From Oceanimonas sp. GK1 (GTDB lineage Bacteria > Pseudomonadota > Gammaproteobacteria > Enterobacterales > Aeromonadaceae): 64,000 nucleotides of DNA. Every line of letters starts with the position of its first letter. Within the stretch, counting starts at the first letter, position 1. A program made the position numbers and the translations under genes. Below are positions 33,799 through 42,652 of this stretch, one piece after another. The DNA lies in the NCBI RefSeq assembly GCF_000243075.1, contig NC_016745.1:2063001-2127000 (forward strand), read 5' to 3'. The notes under the pieces were generated by a model that searched no databases, was not told where the DNA came from, and worked only from the letters and a program-made list of their open reading frames with translations.

Positions 33799-34656
33799 AT
33801 GTTCAAATGGTTCAAGTCTGCCCAAAGCAGCACCGCCGTGGGAATTTACCTGACCCAGGGCGCGCTCTATGGGGTGGAGGAACAGTATCCGCAGCAGGTG
33901 GTCGAACACCCCCTCGCCAGCGGTGAGCAAGCGGGCGCCGCCCTGGCCGCGCTGATTGAAGCGCAGCAATGGCAGGGCCGGCGTCTGCGGCTGGCCCTGG
34001 GCCGGCAATATTACCGCCAGGTGCAGCTCGACAAACCGGCCATGCCCGACGAGGAGCTGGCCCAGGCACTGCCCTGGTGTATGCGCGAGCTGGTGGATGA
34101 ACCCCTGGAACAACTGCTGTTTGACTACATTGACCTGCCCGCCAGCCCCCAGGGCACGGCGCGCATTGCCGTCTATTACAGCCGGCGCGACCAGTTGGCG
34201 GCCCTGGTGAAGGCGGTGTCGCCCCTGTGTGATATCGAGACCATGGGCGTGGATGAACTGGCCATGACCAATCTGCTGGCGCCGGAGCAGCGTGGCCTGG
34301 TGCTGCACAAGGTCCCCGGCCAGGAGCTGACCATGACCTTTGTGCACCAGCGCCAGTGGCATTTTTCCCGAACCATTCGCGGCTTTCAGGCCCTGGATGA
34401 CGACACCATGGCGGTGGATCAGTTTGTGTTCGACAACCTGTTGCTGGAGTTGCAGCGCAGCATCGATTACGCCACCGGCCAGCTGAAGCTGAACGCGCCC
34501 AGTCAGTGGTTTCTGGCCCTGCCGGCCCGGGTTACCCCGGCGGTGCAGACCGCCATCAGCCAGGTATTTGATATTCGCCCTGAATCCCTCAGCAACGAAC
34601 AGCTGTCGCCGGTCAGCCTGCCCGCACTCGGCATGTTGCGGGAGGAGCAGCCGTGA
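33799..34656 (+). CDS. mshI: MSHA biogenesis protein MshI
   Basis: A 285-residue cytoplasmic protein related to PilM, the actin-like element of the inner-membrane platform. It has the MshI start MFKWFKSAQSSTAVGIYL and later PMPDEELAQALPWCMRELVDEP-like segments (AMPDEELAQALPWCMRELVD). Its ATGA overlap with the next gene shows coupling. It begins the MSHA locus, with a promoter candidate just upstream. In Vibrio the cluster starts with mshH and then mshI; no mshH-like gene precedes it here. Confidence 0.9.
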   Translation: MFKWFKSAQSSTAVGIYLTQGALYGVEEQYPQQVVEHPLASGEQAGAALAALIEAQQWQGRRLRLALGRQYYRQVQLDKPAMPDEELAQALPWCMRELVDEPLEQLLFDYIDLPASPQGTARIAVYYSRRDQLAALVKAVSPLCDIETMGVDELAMTNLLAPEQRGLVLHKVPGQELTMTFVHQRQWHFSRTIRGFQALDDDTMAVDQFVFDNLLLELQRSIDYATGQLKLNAPSQWFLALPARVTPAVQTAISQVFDIRPESLSNEQLSPVSLPALGMLREEQP

Positions 34657-35231
34657 AAACCCGCATTGAGTTTTATCAGGCCGCGCTCAGGCCGGTGCGG
34701 GACCTGCCCACCCCGCGTCATTTCGGTCTGGGCCTGGTGGTGCTGGTGTTGCTGTGGGGCACGGTCTTTGCCTGGCAACACCTGGCCAATTACCGTCAGG
34801 CGGCGGCCAACCGCAGCCTGCAACAACAGCTGACCTCTGCCCAGAGCAATGTGGCCCGGCTGCAGCAGAGCCTGACCGAGCTCAACCAGCGCCAGGACGA
34901 CGGCGAACGGCTGCGCCTGGAGCGGGACATTCGCACCCGCCGCCAGTTGCTGGGCGTGCTCAGTCAGGATGAGCTGGTGTCTTATGCCGACACCCTGGAA
35001 GATCTGGCCCGGGTGCCTTGGGCGAGGGTGTCGCTGACCGGAGTACAACTGCAGGGGCGGGCCATGACCCTGACCGGCGAAGCGGCGGATGCCGCCGCCG
35101 TGCCGGCCTGGATCCTCGGCTTTGACGGGCGGCAGAGCCTGACCCGGCGGGAGTTCGGCAAGCTCGACATTCATCGTCGTGATCCCGGTGGCCTGACCTT
35201 CAGTCTGCACAGCGACGGAGTAATCCAATGA
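34653..35231 (+). CDS. PilN-like MSHA platform protein (MshI1-like)
   Basis: A 192-residue bitopic inner-membrane protein: a short cytoplasmic N-terminus, one helix (FGLGLVVLVLLWGTVFAW), then a coiled coil (LQQQLTSAQSNVARLQQSL) and a small periplasmic domain. This is the PilN layout. It overlaps mshI by four bases and mshJ by four. Named mshI1 or simply a PilN-domain protein in Aeromonas-type loci. It should connect MshI with MshJ in the alignment complex. Confidence 0.82.
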   Translation: MKTRIEFYQAALRPVRDLPTPRHFGLGLVVLVLLWGTVFAWQHLANYRQAAANRSLQQQLTSAQSNVARLQQSLTELNQRQDDGERLRLERDIRTRRQLLGVLSQDELVSYADTLEDLARVPWARVSLTGVQLQGRAMTLTGEAADAAAVPAWILGFDGRQSLTRREFGKLDIHRRDPGGLTFSLHSDGVIQ

Positions 35232-35872
35232 AACAGCGGCTGACTCTGCTTAATGACCGTTTTATGGCCCGGCCCCGGCGTGAGCGCTGGTTGCTGGTGG
35301 TGGCCGGCTGGGCACTGGTGGCCTGGTTGGGCCTGAGCCTGTTTGAGCAAACCCTGCTGGCCGGCAGTACACGGCTTCAGGCCGAGCAGCAGCGCCTGGA
35401 GCGGGAGCTGGCCGGGCAGCAGGGGCTGACGAATGAATTGAACCAGCGTATCAGTGAGCTCATCGCCAACGATCAACGCCCGCGCATTGAGCGCCTTAAC
35501 CGTCAGCTCAGTCGGCTGAATGAGAACGTGGATCAGCGCATGCGCACCCTGGTGGGGCCGGAGCAAATGGCGGGCCTGCTGTTGTCGGTGCTGGATCAGG
35601 GCAGCGGTCTCACCCTGCTGGGGCTCACCAACCTGCCGGCGGAGCCCATGGCGCAAAGTCCGGATGAAGGCCAGCGGTTGTATCGTCATGGGCTGGCCCT
35701 GGAGCTCAGCGGCAGCTACCTGCAACTGCTTGATTACGCCAGGCGGCTGGAGCGGCTGAACGGACGTATTTTCTGGCAAAGCCTGAGCTTTGAGCTGGAT
35801 CGGTACCCCAACGGCCATATTCGGCTGGAGTTTTTTACCATCAGTCAACACAAGGAGCTGATCCGTGGTTAA
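35228..35872 (+). CDS. mshJ: MSHA biogenesis protein MshJ (PilO-like)
   Basis: A 214-residue protein with one N-terminal helix (WLLVVAGWALVAWLGLSLFE) and a periplasmic region of coiled coil and ferredoxin-like fold. Position between the PilN-like gene and mshK and the size match MshJ. It is the PilO counterpart that bridges the inner-membrane platform to the outer-membrane secretin. Four-base overlap with the preceding gene and eight-base overlap with mshK. Confidence 0.85.
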   Translation: MKQRLTLLNDRFMARPRRERWLLVVAGWALVAWLGLSLFEQTLLAGSTRLQAEQQRLERELAGQQGLTNELNQRISELIANDQRPRIERLNRQLSRLNENVDQRMRTLVGPEQMAGLLLSVLDQGSGLTLLGLTNLPAEPMAQSPDEGQRLYRHGLALELSGSYLQLLDYARRLERLNGRIFWQSLSFELDRYPNGHIRLEFFTISQHKELIRG

Positions 35873-36191
35873 TGCCAGTGCCCTGGTTTTTACCCTGCTG
35901 AGTGCCACCAGCAGCCTGCAGGATCCCACCCGCCCCCTGGACGGCCTGGTCCGGCCCGAGGCCACCCCCGGTGTACAGCAGGCCGAGACGGCGGACGAAC
36001 CCCGGTTGCAGGCCATTTTCAGTGGCGGCCGGCCCAGCGCCATTCTTGACGGCAACCGCTATGTGCAGGGGGATACCCTGGGCGGCTACCGCCTGGTGCG
36101 GATCGGCGACGGACTGGTGGTGCTGGAGGGGCAGGGCAAGCGCCTGGTGCTGAGCCTGTTTCCTACTTTTGACAACACGGATACGCAATGA
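35865..36191 (+). CDS. mshK: MSHA biogenesis protein MshK (PilP-like)
   Basis: A 108-residue exported protein starting with GTG (AAGGAG site within the end of mshJ). A short signal-like N-terminus, then LQDPTRPLDG and a beta-rich domain typical of PilP/GspC homology regions (LQAIFSGGRPSAILDGNRY, GYRLVRIGDGLVVLEGQGK). It links the platform to secretin MshL. Overlaps both neighbours by a few bases. Confidence 0.85.
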   Translation: MVNASALVFTLLSATSSLQDPTRPLDGLVRPEATPGVQQAETADEPRLQAIFSGGRPSAILDGNRYVQGDTLGGYRLVRIGDGLVVLEGQGKRLVLSLFPTFDNTDTQ

Positions 36192-37786
36192 AACGGATGA
36201 TACGACCGCTTACCCTGGCGCTGTTCTGCGCCGGCCTGACCGCCTGTGTGCATGCCCCCGACGGCAGCCTGCCCAAGGCAGCCCTGGATGAGGCACTGCG
36301 CGCCACCCCCGATGCGGTGCCGGCGGCGGTGGAGCAGGAGTTGCTGAATTCACGCCGCCCGGCAAACGGCAGTCAGGCCGTGCCGTTGCGTCGTTTCGAC
36401 ATTTCCGCCCGGGATGTGGATGCCCGGGAGTTTTTTGCCGCCCTCGGCAGCCAGCACAACGTCAGTATTGCGGTGCACCCGGATGTGAGCGGCACCATTA
36501 CCCTTAATCTGCGTCGGGTAACCCTGCCGGAGATCCTGGAGGCCATTTCCGGTCTGTATGGTTACGGCATTGAGCGCCGCGGCGGCGTCTACCAGGTGTT
36601 TCCCAATGGCGTGCGCACCCGGACCTTTAACGTTAACTACCTGATGCTGTCCCGCAATGGCCAGTCCCAGACCGCCATCAGCGGCAGCAGCTTGGGCAGT
36701 GGCGAGAACGGCAGCAGCGGCGAGGGCAGCGCCACCCGCATCAATACCGAGTCGAGCAACGACTTCTGGGCGGATCTGGAAAGCGCCCTCGGCCGGCTGA
36801 TTGGCGACGAAGAGGGCCGGGTGGTTGTGACCAACCCCCAGGCCGGCCTGGTAACGGTGCGGGCCGCCCCCGACGAGCTGGCGCTGGTGAACGACTTTCT
36901 TACCCGTGCCGAGCGGCAGCTTAAGCGCCAGGTGATCCTGGAAGCGCGCATAGTGGAAGTGGAGCTGAGCGACGGCTTTGAACAGGGTATTGAGTGGAAC
37001 AACTTGACTGCCAACAGCCGTAAGGGGCAGTTGGCCACTGGGCAGAGTTATCCCTATGGTGGCTTTTTAAGTCCGTTGGCCGATTTGAATATGTTGGGTG
37101 GCGGTGCGGTATTCAGTTATACCGATGGTAACTTTGACGTGGTGGTCAATTTACTGCAAACCCAGGGGGAAGTGAATACCCTGTCCAACCCGCGGGTCAC
37201 CACCAGCAATAACCAGAAAGCGGTGATCAAGGTGGGTACCGATGAGTATTTTGTCACCGATTTTTCGCTGACCACCACCAATACCAGCGGCGTTTCCGAA
37301 AGTACCCCCGACGTAGAGTTGAGCCCGTTTTTTTCGGGCATTTCGCTGGATGTGACACCGCAAATTGCCGACGATAACCGGGTATTGCTGCATATTCACC
37401 CGACGGTGAGCCAGGTAGAAGATAGCCCGAAAAGTATTGACTTTGGTCAGGGTGAGCTGCGATTGCCATTGGCAAAAAGTACGGTACGGGAGTCGGATAC
37501 CGTGGTGGAAGCCGCATCCGGCGAGGTGATTATTATCGGCGGCCTGATGCAGGAAAAGCAGAGTGAAATGGAAACTGCTGTGCCGTTAATCAGCCAGATC
37601 CCGGTGCTGGGCAACCTGTTCAAGAACCGCAATCTGGCTACCCAGAAAAGCGAGCTGGTGATCATGCTGCGTCCGGTGGTGGTGGCTTCCAACACCTGGC
37701 AGAACGAGCTGCAGCGCTCCCGGGATCTGCTGGAAAAATGGTATCCACCATCACCCCTTGATGATCTGCATAGCGGAATAAGATGA
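36188..37786 (+). CDS. mshL: MSHA secretin MshL
   Basis: A 532-residue outer-membrane secretin that forms the pilus exit pore. The N-terminus is a lipoprotein signal (MKRMIRPLTLALFCAGLTAC) with Cys20 after the lipobox, so the protein may be acylated and need no separate pilotin. N0/N1 domains follow (FDISARDVDAREFFAALG), a Ser/Gly linker (SGSSLGSGENGSSGEGSA), and the secretin core with QVILEARIVEVELSDGFEQG, the conserved VPLISQIPVLGNLFKNR segment and ELVIMLRPVVV. The third base use becomes AT-richer after about 37000. Confidence 0.93.
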   Translation: MKRMIRPLTLALFCAGLTACVHAPDGSLPKAALDEALRATPDAVPAAVEQELLNSRRPANGSQAVPLRRFDISARDVDAREFFAALGSQHNVSIAVHPDVSGTITLNLRRVTLPEILEAISGLYGYGIERRGGVYQVFPNGVRTRTFNVNYLMLSRNGQSQTAISGSSLGSGENGSSGEGSATRINTESSNDFWADLESALGRLIGDEEGRVVVTNPQAGLVTVRAAPDELALVNDFLTRAERQLKRQVILEARIVEVELSDGFEQGIEWNNLTANSRKGQLATGQSYPYGGFLSPLADLNMLGGGAVFSYTDGNFDVVVNLLQTQGEVNTLSNPRVTTSNNQKAVIKVGTDEYFVTDFSLTTTNTSGVSESTPDVELSPFFSGISLDVTPQIADDNRVLLHIHPTVSQVEDSPKSIDFGQGELRLPLAKSTVRESDTVVEAASGEVIIIGGLMQEKQSEMETAVPLISQIPVLGNLFKNRNLATQKSELVIMLRPVVVASNTWQNELQRSRDLLEKWYPPSPLDDLHSGIR

Positions 37787-38520
37787 TGTACAGGTTCGGT
37801 ATTTGGGGAATAGTGGCCCTGTTTGCTTGTACGGCCGGAGCCGAGGAGTCCGATCCGGTAGACTGGCAAGATCCGGTCTGGGCCGAGCTGATGGCCACCC
37901 CGCCAGCGGCCAGTGAGCTGACCATCAACGAAATTACCCCCAGCCGGGCCGAACGGCTGGCGGAAGGTGAAAAGGCCGCCGAGCTGGCCCTGGCCGCCGG
38001 CGACTGGGCCGGCGCCGAACAACAGCTGCTTGGCCTGCTGGTCGACTATCCCGAGGCCCATGCCATTCGGCTGAAGCTGGCGTCTTTGCAATATGGCCGG
38101 GGCGCCCTGAGTGCCGCTAAGGCCCAACTGCAACAGGGAATTGAGCTTGCCCCGCAGCAGCCGGCGCTGCGCCTTGTGCTGGCGCGTATTCTGGCCAGCG
38201 AAAACCGTTATGCCGCCGCCTGGAAGGTACTGGACGGCACCGAGCCGGCTCTGGTCGAGCACCTGGACTACTACAGCCTCAAGGCCGAGGCCGGCCGGCG
38301 CAGCGGCCAGTGTGAAGAGGCCATGACTCTCTATCACCGGCTGCTGGCCGAGCAGGACAGCGGCCCCTGGTGGCTGGGGCTGGGGCTGTGCCAGCGCAGC
38401 CTGGGGCAGGACTTTGGCGCCGCCTTTGAGCAGGCCCGGGCCAGTGTGGATCTGGGCATGGCATCCCTGCAATTTGTAGAGCAGCAACTGGAGCAACATG
38501 GCACAACGCAAACTCACTAA
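37783..38520 (+). CDS. mshN: TPR protein in the MshN position
   Basis: A 245-residue protein with three to four TPR units (about residues 60-200: AERLAEGEKAAELALAAGDW and onwards). It sits between mshL and mshE, where Vibrio has mshM then mshN, so it is taken as MshN. However, Vibrio MshN is a bitopic protein, while this one starts with what looks like a cleavable signal (YRFGIWGIVALFACTAGAEE). Two adjacent ATGs (37783 and 37786) overlap the mshL stop. It overlaps mshE by 23 bases. The MshN assignment is from position and TPR content. Confidence 0.65.
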   Translation: MMYRFGIWGIVALFACTAGAEESDPVDWQDPVWAELMATPPAASELTINEITPSRAERLAEGEKAAELALAAGDWAGAEQQLLGLLVDYPEAHAIRLKLASLQYGRGALSAAKAQLQQGIELAPQQPALRLVLARILASENRYAAAWKVLDGTEPALVEHLDYYSLKAEAGRRSGQCEEAMTLYHRLLAEQDSGPWWLGLGLCQRSLGQDFGAAFEQARASVDLGMASLQFVEQQLEQHGTTQTH

Positions 38521-40195
38521 ACGCCTGGGCGAGCTGCTGATTGACCATGGCGTGATCACCGAAGCCCAGCTTGACACCGTGCTGCAAAAGCAGCGTCAGG
38601 AAGGCGGCCGCCTGGGGGCGGTGCTGGTGCAGATGGGCGTGCTCACCGAGCTGCAACTGCTGGGTTTTGTGGCGGAGCAGCTGGTGATCCCGCTGCTGGA
38701 TCTCAACAAGGTGGAGATTAAGCCCCAAGCGGTAAAGCTGCTGTCGGAAGTGTACGCCCGGCGCTACCGGGCCCTGGTGATCGACGCCGACGACAGCCAG
38801 GCCACCGTGGTGCTGGCCGATCCCGCCGATCTCGACACTCAGGATGCCATCAGCAACCTGCTGGCCCCCCGCGAGGTACAGCTGGCGGTGGCCCCTCACA
38901 GCCAGATGCTGGCGCTCTATGATCAGCTCTACCGGCGCACCGACGACATCGCCAACCTGGCCGGCCAGCTGTCGGAAGAACATGCCCCCAGCCGCAGCGT
39001 CATCGACACCGCCGGCCTGGAAGACAGCGACGCCACCGTGGCCCGACTGCTCAACTCGCTGTTTGAAGACGCCCTGCAGGTGGGCGCTTCCGACATTCAT
39101 ATCGAGCCCGACAACAAGGTCATTCGCCTGCGCATGCGGGTAGACGGCCTGCTGCAGGAAACCGAGCTCAAGGAAGTGGCCATTGCCCCGGCGCTGGTGT
39201 CCCGGCTTAAACTCATGGCCGGGCTGGATATTTCCGAGCGGCGCCTGCCTCAGGATGGCCGTTTTGAACTCACCATAAAAAACAACCCGGTGGACGTGCG
39301 CATGGCCACCATGCCGGTGCAGTATGGTGAGGCGGTGGTGCTGCGGTTGCTGGATCAGTCCGCCGGCACCCGCAGCCTGGCCCAGGCGGGCATGCCTCCG
39401 GCCCTGCTGGCGTCGTTCCGGCGACGGCTGGCCAGCCCTAACGGCATTATTCTGGTGACCGGCCCCACCGGCAGCGGCAAAACCACCACCCTCTATGGCG
39501 CGCTTTCCGAGCTGAACACCCCCGATCGTAAAATCATTACCGCCGAGGATCCGGTGGAATACCGGCTGCCCCGGGTGAACCAGGTGCAGGTGAACAGCAA
39601 GGTGGGGCTGACCTTTGCCCGCATTTTGCGCACCAGCCTGCGGCAAGATCCCGACGTGCTGCTGATTGGCGAAATGCGGGATCAGGAAACCGCCGAAATC
39701 GCCATGCGCGGTGCCCTCACCGGCCACCTGGTGCTGTCTACCCTGCACACCAACGACGCCCCCAGCTCGGCGGTACGGCTAATGGACATGGGGGTGCCCG
39801 GTTACCTGGTGGCCAGCACCCTGAAGGCGGTGCTGGCCCAGCGGCTGGTGCGCAAAATCTGTGACTACTGCAAGGTGCCCCATCAGCCCGACGAGGGTGA
39901 GCGCCAGTTTCTGATGCACCTGAACCCGCAGGCGGAGCACGGCCAGTTCTTTCGGGGAACAGGCTGTGCCAGCTGCAACCATACCGGGTACAAGGGGCGC
40001 ATTGGGGTATTTGAATGGCTGGAAGTGAACCAGGCCATGGCCGATGCCCTGCGCAACCAGCAGATTGAAGCCTTTGAGGCGGAAGTGGCCCGCTTGCCCG
40101 GTTTTGTGACCCTGCCCCAGGCGGCGCTGGAGCAGGCGTTGCAGGGCCACATTGCGGTGTCGGAAGTGCTGCGCCTGTCCGAGTGGGTAGACTGA
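38498..40195 (+). CDS. mshE: MSHA extension ATPase MshE
   Basis: A 565-residue GspE/PilB-type hexameric ATPase that drives pilus assembly. Residues 9-32 and 38-61 are two MshEN motifs (RLGELLIDHGVITEAQ and RLGAVLVQMGVLTELQ), the 24-residue pairs known to bind c-di-GMP in Vibrio MshE. Walker A is GPTGSGKT at 322-329; Walker B is DVLLIGEMRD; a Cys4 zinc site is C455/C458 and C490/C493. All key residues are present, so it should be active and controlled by c-di-GMP. TGATG overlap with mshG. Confidence 0.95.
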   Translation: MAQRKLTKRLGELLIDHGVITEAQLDTVLQKQRQEGGRLGAVLVQMGVLTELQLLGFVAEQLVIPLLDLNKVEIKPQAVKLLSEVYARRYRALVIDADDSQATVVLADPADLDTQDAISNLLAPREVQLAVAPHSQMLALYDQLYRRTDDIANLAGQLSEEHAPSRSVIDTAGLEDSDATVARLLNSLFEDALQVGASDIHIEPDNKVIRLRMRVDGLLQETELKEVAIAPALVSRLKLMAGLDISERRLPQDGRFELTIKNNPVDVRMATMPVQYGEAVVLRLLDQSAGTRSLAQAGMPPALLASFRRRLASPNGIILVTGPTGSGKTTTLYGALSELNTPDRKIITAEDPVEYRLPRVNQVQVNSKVGLTFARILRTSLRQDPDVLLIGEMRDQETAEIAMRGALTGHLVLSTLHTNDAPSSAVRLMDMGVPGYLVASTLKAVLAQRLVRKICDYCKVPHQPDEGERQFLMHLNPQAEHGQFFRGTGCASCNHTGYKGRIGVFEWLEVNQAMADALRNQQIEAFEAEVARLPGFVTLPQAALEQALQGHIAVSEVLRLSEWVD

Positions 40196-41418
40196 TGCCC
40201 TTTTACCAGTACAAGGCCCGGGACCGCCAGGGCCAGCTGAGCGAAGGGCGCATGGAAGCCCCGTCCCCCGAGAGTGCCGCCGCCAGCCTGGCCCAGGCGG
40301 GCTTAATCCCGGTTGCCATGAAGGAAACCCGCTCCGGCACCAAAACCTGGCTCTCGTTGCGTCAGTTTTTAAAAGGCGGCATCAAACCCGAGGCGTTGCT
40401 AATTTTAAGCCGCCAGTTTGCTTCACTCACCCGCGCCGGCATTCCCATTCTGCGCATTGTGGAAGGGCTGCGGGACACCGCGGACGTGCGGGTGCTGAGG
40501 GAAGCCCTCGATGAGGTGGCCCAGTCCCTCAATCAGGGCCAGACCCTGGCCAATGCCCTGGCGGCCCACCCACATCTATTCAACAGCCTGTTTGTATCGC
40601 TGGTGGAAGTGGGCGAGAGCACCGGCCAGCTGGAGCAGGCGTTTTTGCAACTGGCTCATTATTACCAGCTGGAGCTGGACACCCGCCGGCGCATCAAGGC
40701 GGCCATTCGCTACCCCATGTTTGTCAGCATCGCCATGGTGGCGGCCATGACGGTGATTAACATTTATGTGATCCCGGCCTTCAGTGGCATTTTTGCGCGT
40801 TTGGGGGCGGAGCTGCCCCTGACCACCCGCTTTCTGATTGGCAGTTCCTATTTCTTTACTCATTATGCCGGTCTGCTGGTGGCCGGCATGGCGATCCTGG
40901 CCGGCACCTTTATGTGGTATGTACGCACCCCAACGGGCAAGCTACGCTGGCACCATACCCTGCTGCGCATTCCCATTGTGGGGCCACTGATTAAGCGCAT
41001 TTTGCTGGCGCGGTTTTGCCGCAGCTTTGCCATGATGCTGGCGGCGGGCGTGCCCATTACCCGAGTGCTGCGTCTGGCGGGCAGTGCCACCGACAACGCC
41101 TTTCTGACTCGGGCCATTCACCGCATGGAAGAAGGGCTGACTTCCGGCGACAGCCTGTCTGCGGTGGCGGAGCACAGCGGCGTATTCACACCATTGATTT
41201 TGCAGATGTTCCGGGTGGGCGAAGAAACCGGCCGAGTAGACGAAATGGTGATGGAGGCAGGGCGCTTCTATGAGGAAGAGGTGGACTACGACATTGCCAA
41301 CCTGTCTTCCCGCATTGAGCCCATTCTGATCACCGCCATCGCCGCCATGGTGCTGGTGCTGGCACTGGGCATTTTTACCCCCATGTGGGACATGGTCAAC
41401 GTGGTAAAAGGCGGCTGA
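40195..41418 (+). CDS. mshG: MSHA platform protein MshG (GspF/PilC-like)
   Basis: A 407-residue inner-membrane protein of the GspF/PilC family, the rotor-like core under the pilus. Start MPFYQYKARDRQGQLSEG; two GspF cytoplasmic domains (about 65-190 and 270-390) separated by membrane helices such as FVSIAMVAAMTVINIYVI; the last helix is ILITAIAAMVLVLALGIFTP. ATG overlaps the mshE stop (TGATG). It is the last gene of the assembly half; mshF, which comes next in Vibrio, is absent. Confidence 0.93.
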   Translation: MPFYQYKARDRQGQLSEGRMEAPSPESAAASLAQAGLIPVAMKETRSGTKTWLSLRQFLKGGIKPEALLILSRQFASLTRAGIPILRIVEGLRDTADVRVLREALDEVAQSLNQGQTLANALAAHPHLFNSLFVSLVEVGESTGQLEQAFLQLAHYYQLELDTRRRIKAAIRYPMFVSIAMVAAMTVINIYVIPAFSGIFARLGAELPLTTRFLIGSSYFFTHYAGLLVAGMAILAGTFMWYVRTPTGKLRWHHTLLRIPIVGPLIKRILLARFCRSFAMMLAAGVPITRVLRLAGSATDNAFLTRAIHRMEEGLTSGDSLSAVAEHSGVFTPLILQMFRVGEETGRVDEMVMEAGRFYEEEVDYDIANLSSRIEPILITAIAAMVLVLALGIFTPMWDMVNVVKGG

Positions 41419-41525
41419 TAAGACTTATCCCTGCTTTTTGTATGGATGGGGGATTTTCACACAAAAAGCACTGGATTGAGGCGGTGGGCTTCAGTACCAT
41501 ATTAGGATGATAGTTAACTGAATTT

Positions 41526-41544
41526 GTTGAGTAAAACACTCAAC
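41526..41544. promoter_or_regulatory. Inverted repeat in mshA leader
   Basis: GTTGAGT-AAAAC-ACTCAAC, a perfect seven-base inverted repeat 40 bases before the mshA start. It may be an mRNA stabilising hairpin or operator for the major pilin gene. The 165-base gap upstream of mshA should hold its own promoter, but no convincing -35/-10 pair was found. Confidence 0.4.
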
Positions 41545-41583
41545 TACCCATAACAAACCGGCAACACAACGCAAGGGAAAAAA

Positions 41584-42063
41584 ATGAAAAGAGCAGCGGG
41601 TTTTACCCTGATCGAACTGGTAATTGTCATCGTTATTCTCGGTATTCTGGGCGCCGTGGCGGCACCAAGGTTTTTGAACCTGCAGGGTGATGCGTATGGT
41701 GCTAACTTGGATGGTTTGAAGAGTTCCATGGAGTCAGCCGCTACTCTTGGCAATACTAAAGCTATTTTAGGTGGTTTCGATAAGGATGGAACGGCTACAA
41801 AAGAAGTAGATGGTATTACCGGTGTTAAATTTGTTAATGGTTTTCCAGAAGGTGCCGGCGATGGCATCATAAAGCTACTTGATATTAGTGCGTCATCTGC
41901 AGGTGATACTGCCGAATATATTTATGACGACACTACAGACACTTCTAAAGTAGTCATCAAACCTCAAGGTCGTAAAAGTGAAACAAGTTGCTATGTTGAA
42001 TATTCCGATGCAGCAGACACCAAAAGTCGTCCTGTGATAAACGTTGTTAAAACTGATTGTTAA
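41584..42063 (+). CDS. mshA: MSHA major pilin MshA
   Basis: A 159-residue type IV prepilin. The leader MKRAAG is cut before Phe, giving FTLIELVIVIVILGILGAVA with the essential Glu5. A C-terminal disulfide is likely between the Cys in SCYVEY and the final TDC. It forms the shaft of the MSHA pilus. Base composition differs: 60-base lines in its middle have 40-45% GC, against about 65% in mshG. Together with a good AAGGG ribosome site and the terminator after it, this indicates a highly expressed and possibly exchanged pilin gene. Confidence 0.92.
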   Translation: MKRAAGFTLIELVIVIVILGILGAVAAPRFLNLQGDAYGANLDGLKSSMESAATLGNTKAILGGFDKDGTATKEVDGITGVKFVNGFPEGAGDGIIKLLDISASSAGDTAEYIYDDTTDTSKVVIKPQGRKSETSCYVEYSDAADTKSRPVINVVKTDC

Positions 42064-42070
42064 TCACGGT

Positions 42071-42095
42071 AAAGGCGGCGTAGGCCGCCTTTTTT
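42071..42095 (+). terminator. Terminator between mshA and mshC
   Basis: AAAGGCGGC-GTAG-GCCGCCTTT followed by TTT, nine-base perfect stem, directly after the mshA stop. It should make mshA the most abundant transcript of the locus, with limited read-through to the minor pilins. Confidence 0.85.
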
Positions 42096-42109
42096 AACGC
42101 CTTGACTCC

Positions 42110-42652
42110 ATGAAGCTGCATAAGGGCTTTACCCTGATTGAGCTGGTCGCCGTGCTGGTGCTGGTGGGCATACTGGCCGCCGTGGCCATTCCGCGCCTGC
42201 CGGTGGGCAGTGACTTTGAAGGCTCGCTTCAGGCCCGCAACCTGGCGGGGCTGCTGCGGCTGGCTCAGCTCAGGGCCATGAATGATCCCGATGCCTTGAA
42301 AAATATCGCCACCCTTAACCGCTGCGGTGTGTTGGCGGTGACAGTCGGCGGTATTTCCCTTTCCGCCAATTGCCAGGATGCGGTTTTGCTGAATAAAGCA
42401 AATCTGGAGGCCCCGGGCAATGAATTGTGGCTGGGGGCCAACTTGCCAGTGACCGCTAATCAGCCTTTACCCTTTACCCTGCAGTTTGGCGAAGTTTCCG
42501 ACCCCGATTATCTCAGTGAATCCAGCCGGTTGGGCCGCCCTTTTGTGAACAGCGGTTCCGGCTATCAGCCGCTGCCCAATACCCTGCAAATTACCCTTGC
42601 CGGTCAAACCGTATTGATTGAACCCGAGGGTTATATTCATGCGGCGCGCTAA
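42110..42652 (+). CDS. mshC: MSHA minor pilin MshC
   Basis: A 180-residue prepilin-like protein with the leader MKLHKG followed by FTLIELVAVLVLVGILAAVA. It has the Glu at +5 for assembly. The position after mshA matches mshC. Minor pilins prime pilus assembly. Its 14 last bases overlap mshD. Base use is GC-rich, in contrast to mshA. Confidence 0.85.
   Translation: MKLHKGFTLIELVAVLVLVGILAAVAIPRLPVGSDFEGSLQARNLAGLLRLAQLRAMNDPDALKNIATLNRCGVLAVTVGGISLSANCQDAVLLNKANLEAPGNELWLGANLPVTANQPLPFTLQFGEVSDPDYLSESSRLGRPFVNSGSGYQPLPNTLQITLAGQTVLIEPEGYIHAAR

Noticed and set aside
41419-41583. Sigma-54 promoter for mshA
   Set aside because: No TGGCAC-N5-TTGC pattern with the required GG and GC spacing is present in the gap.
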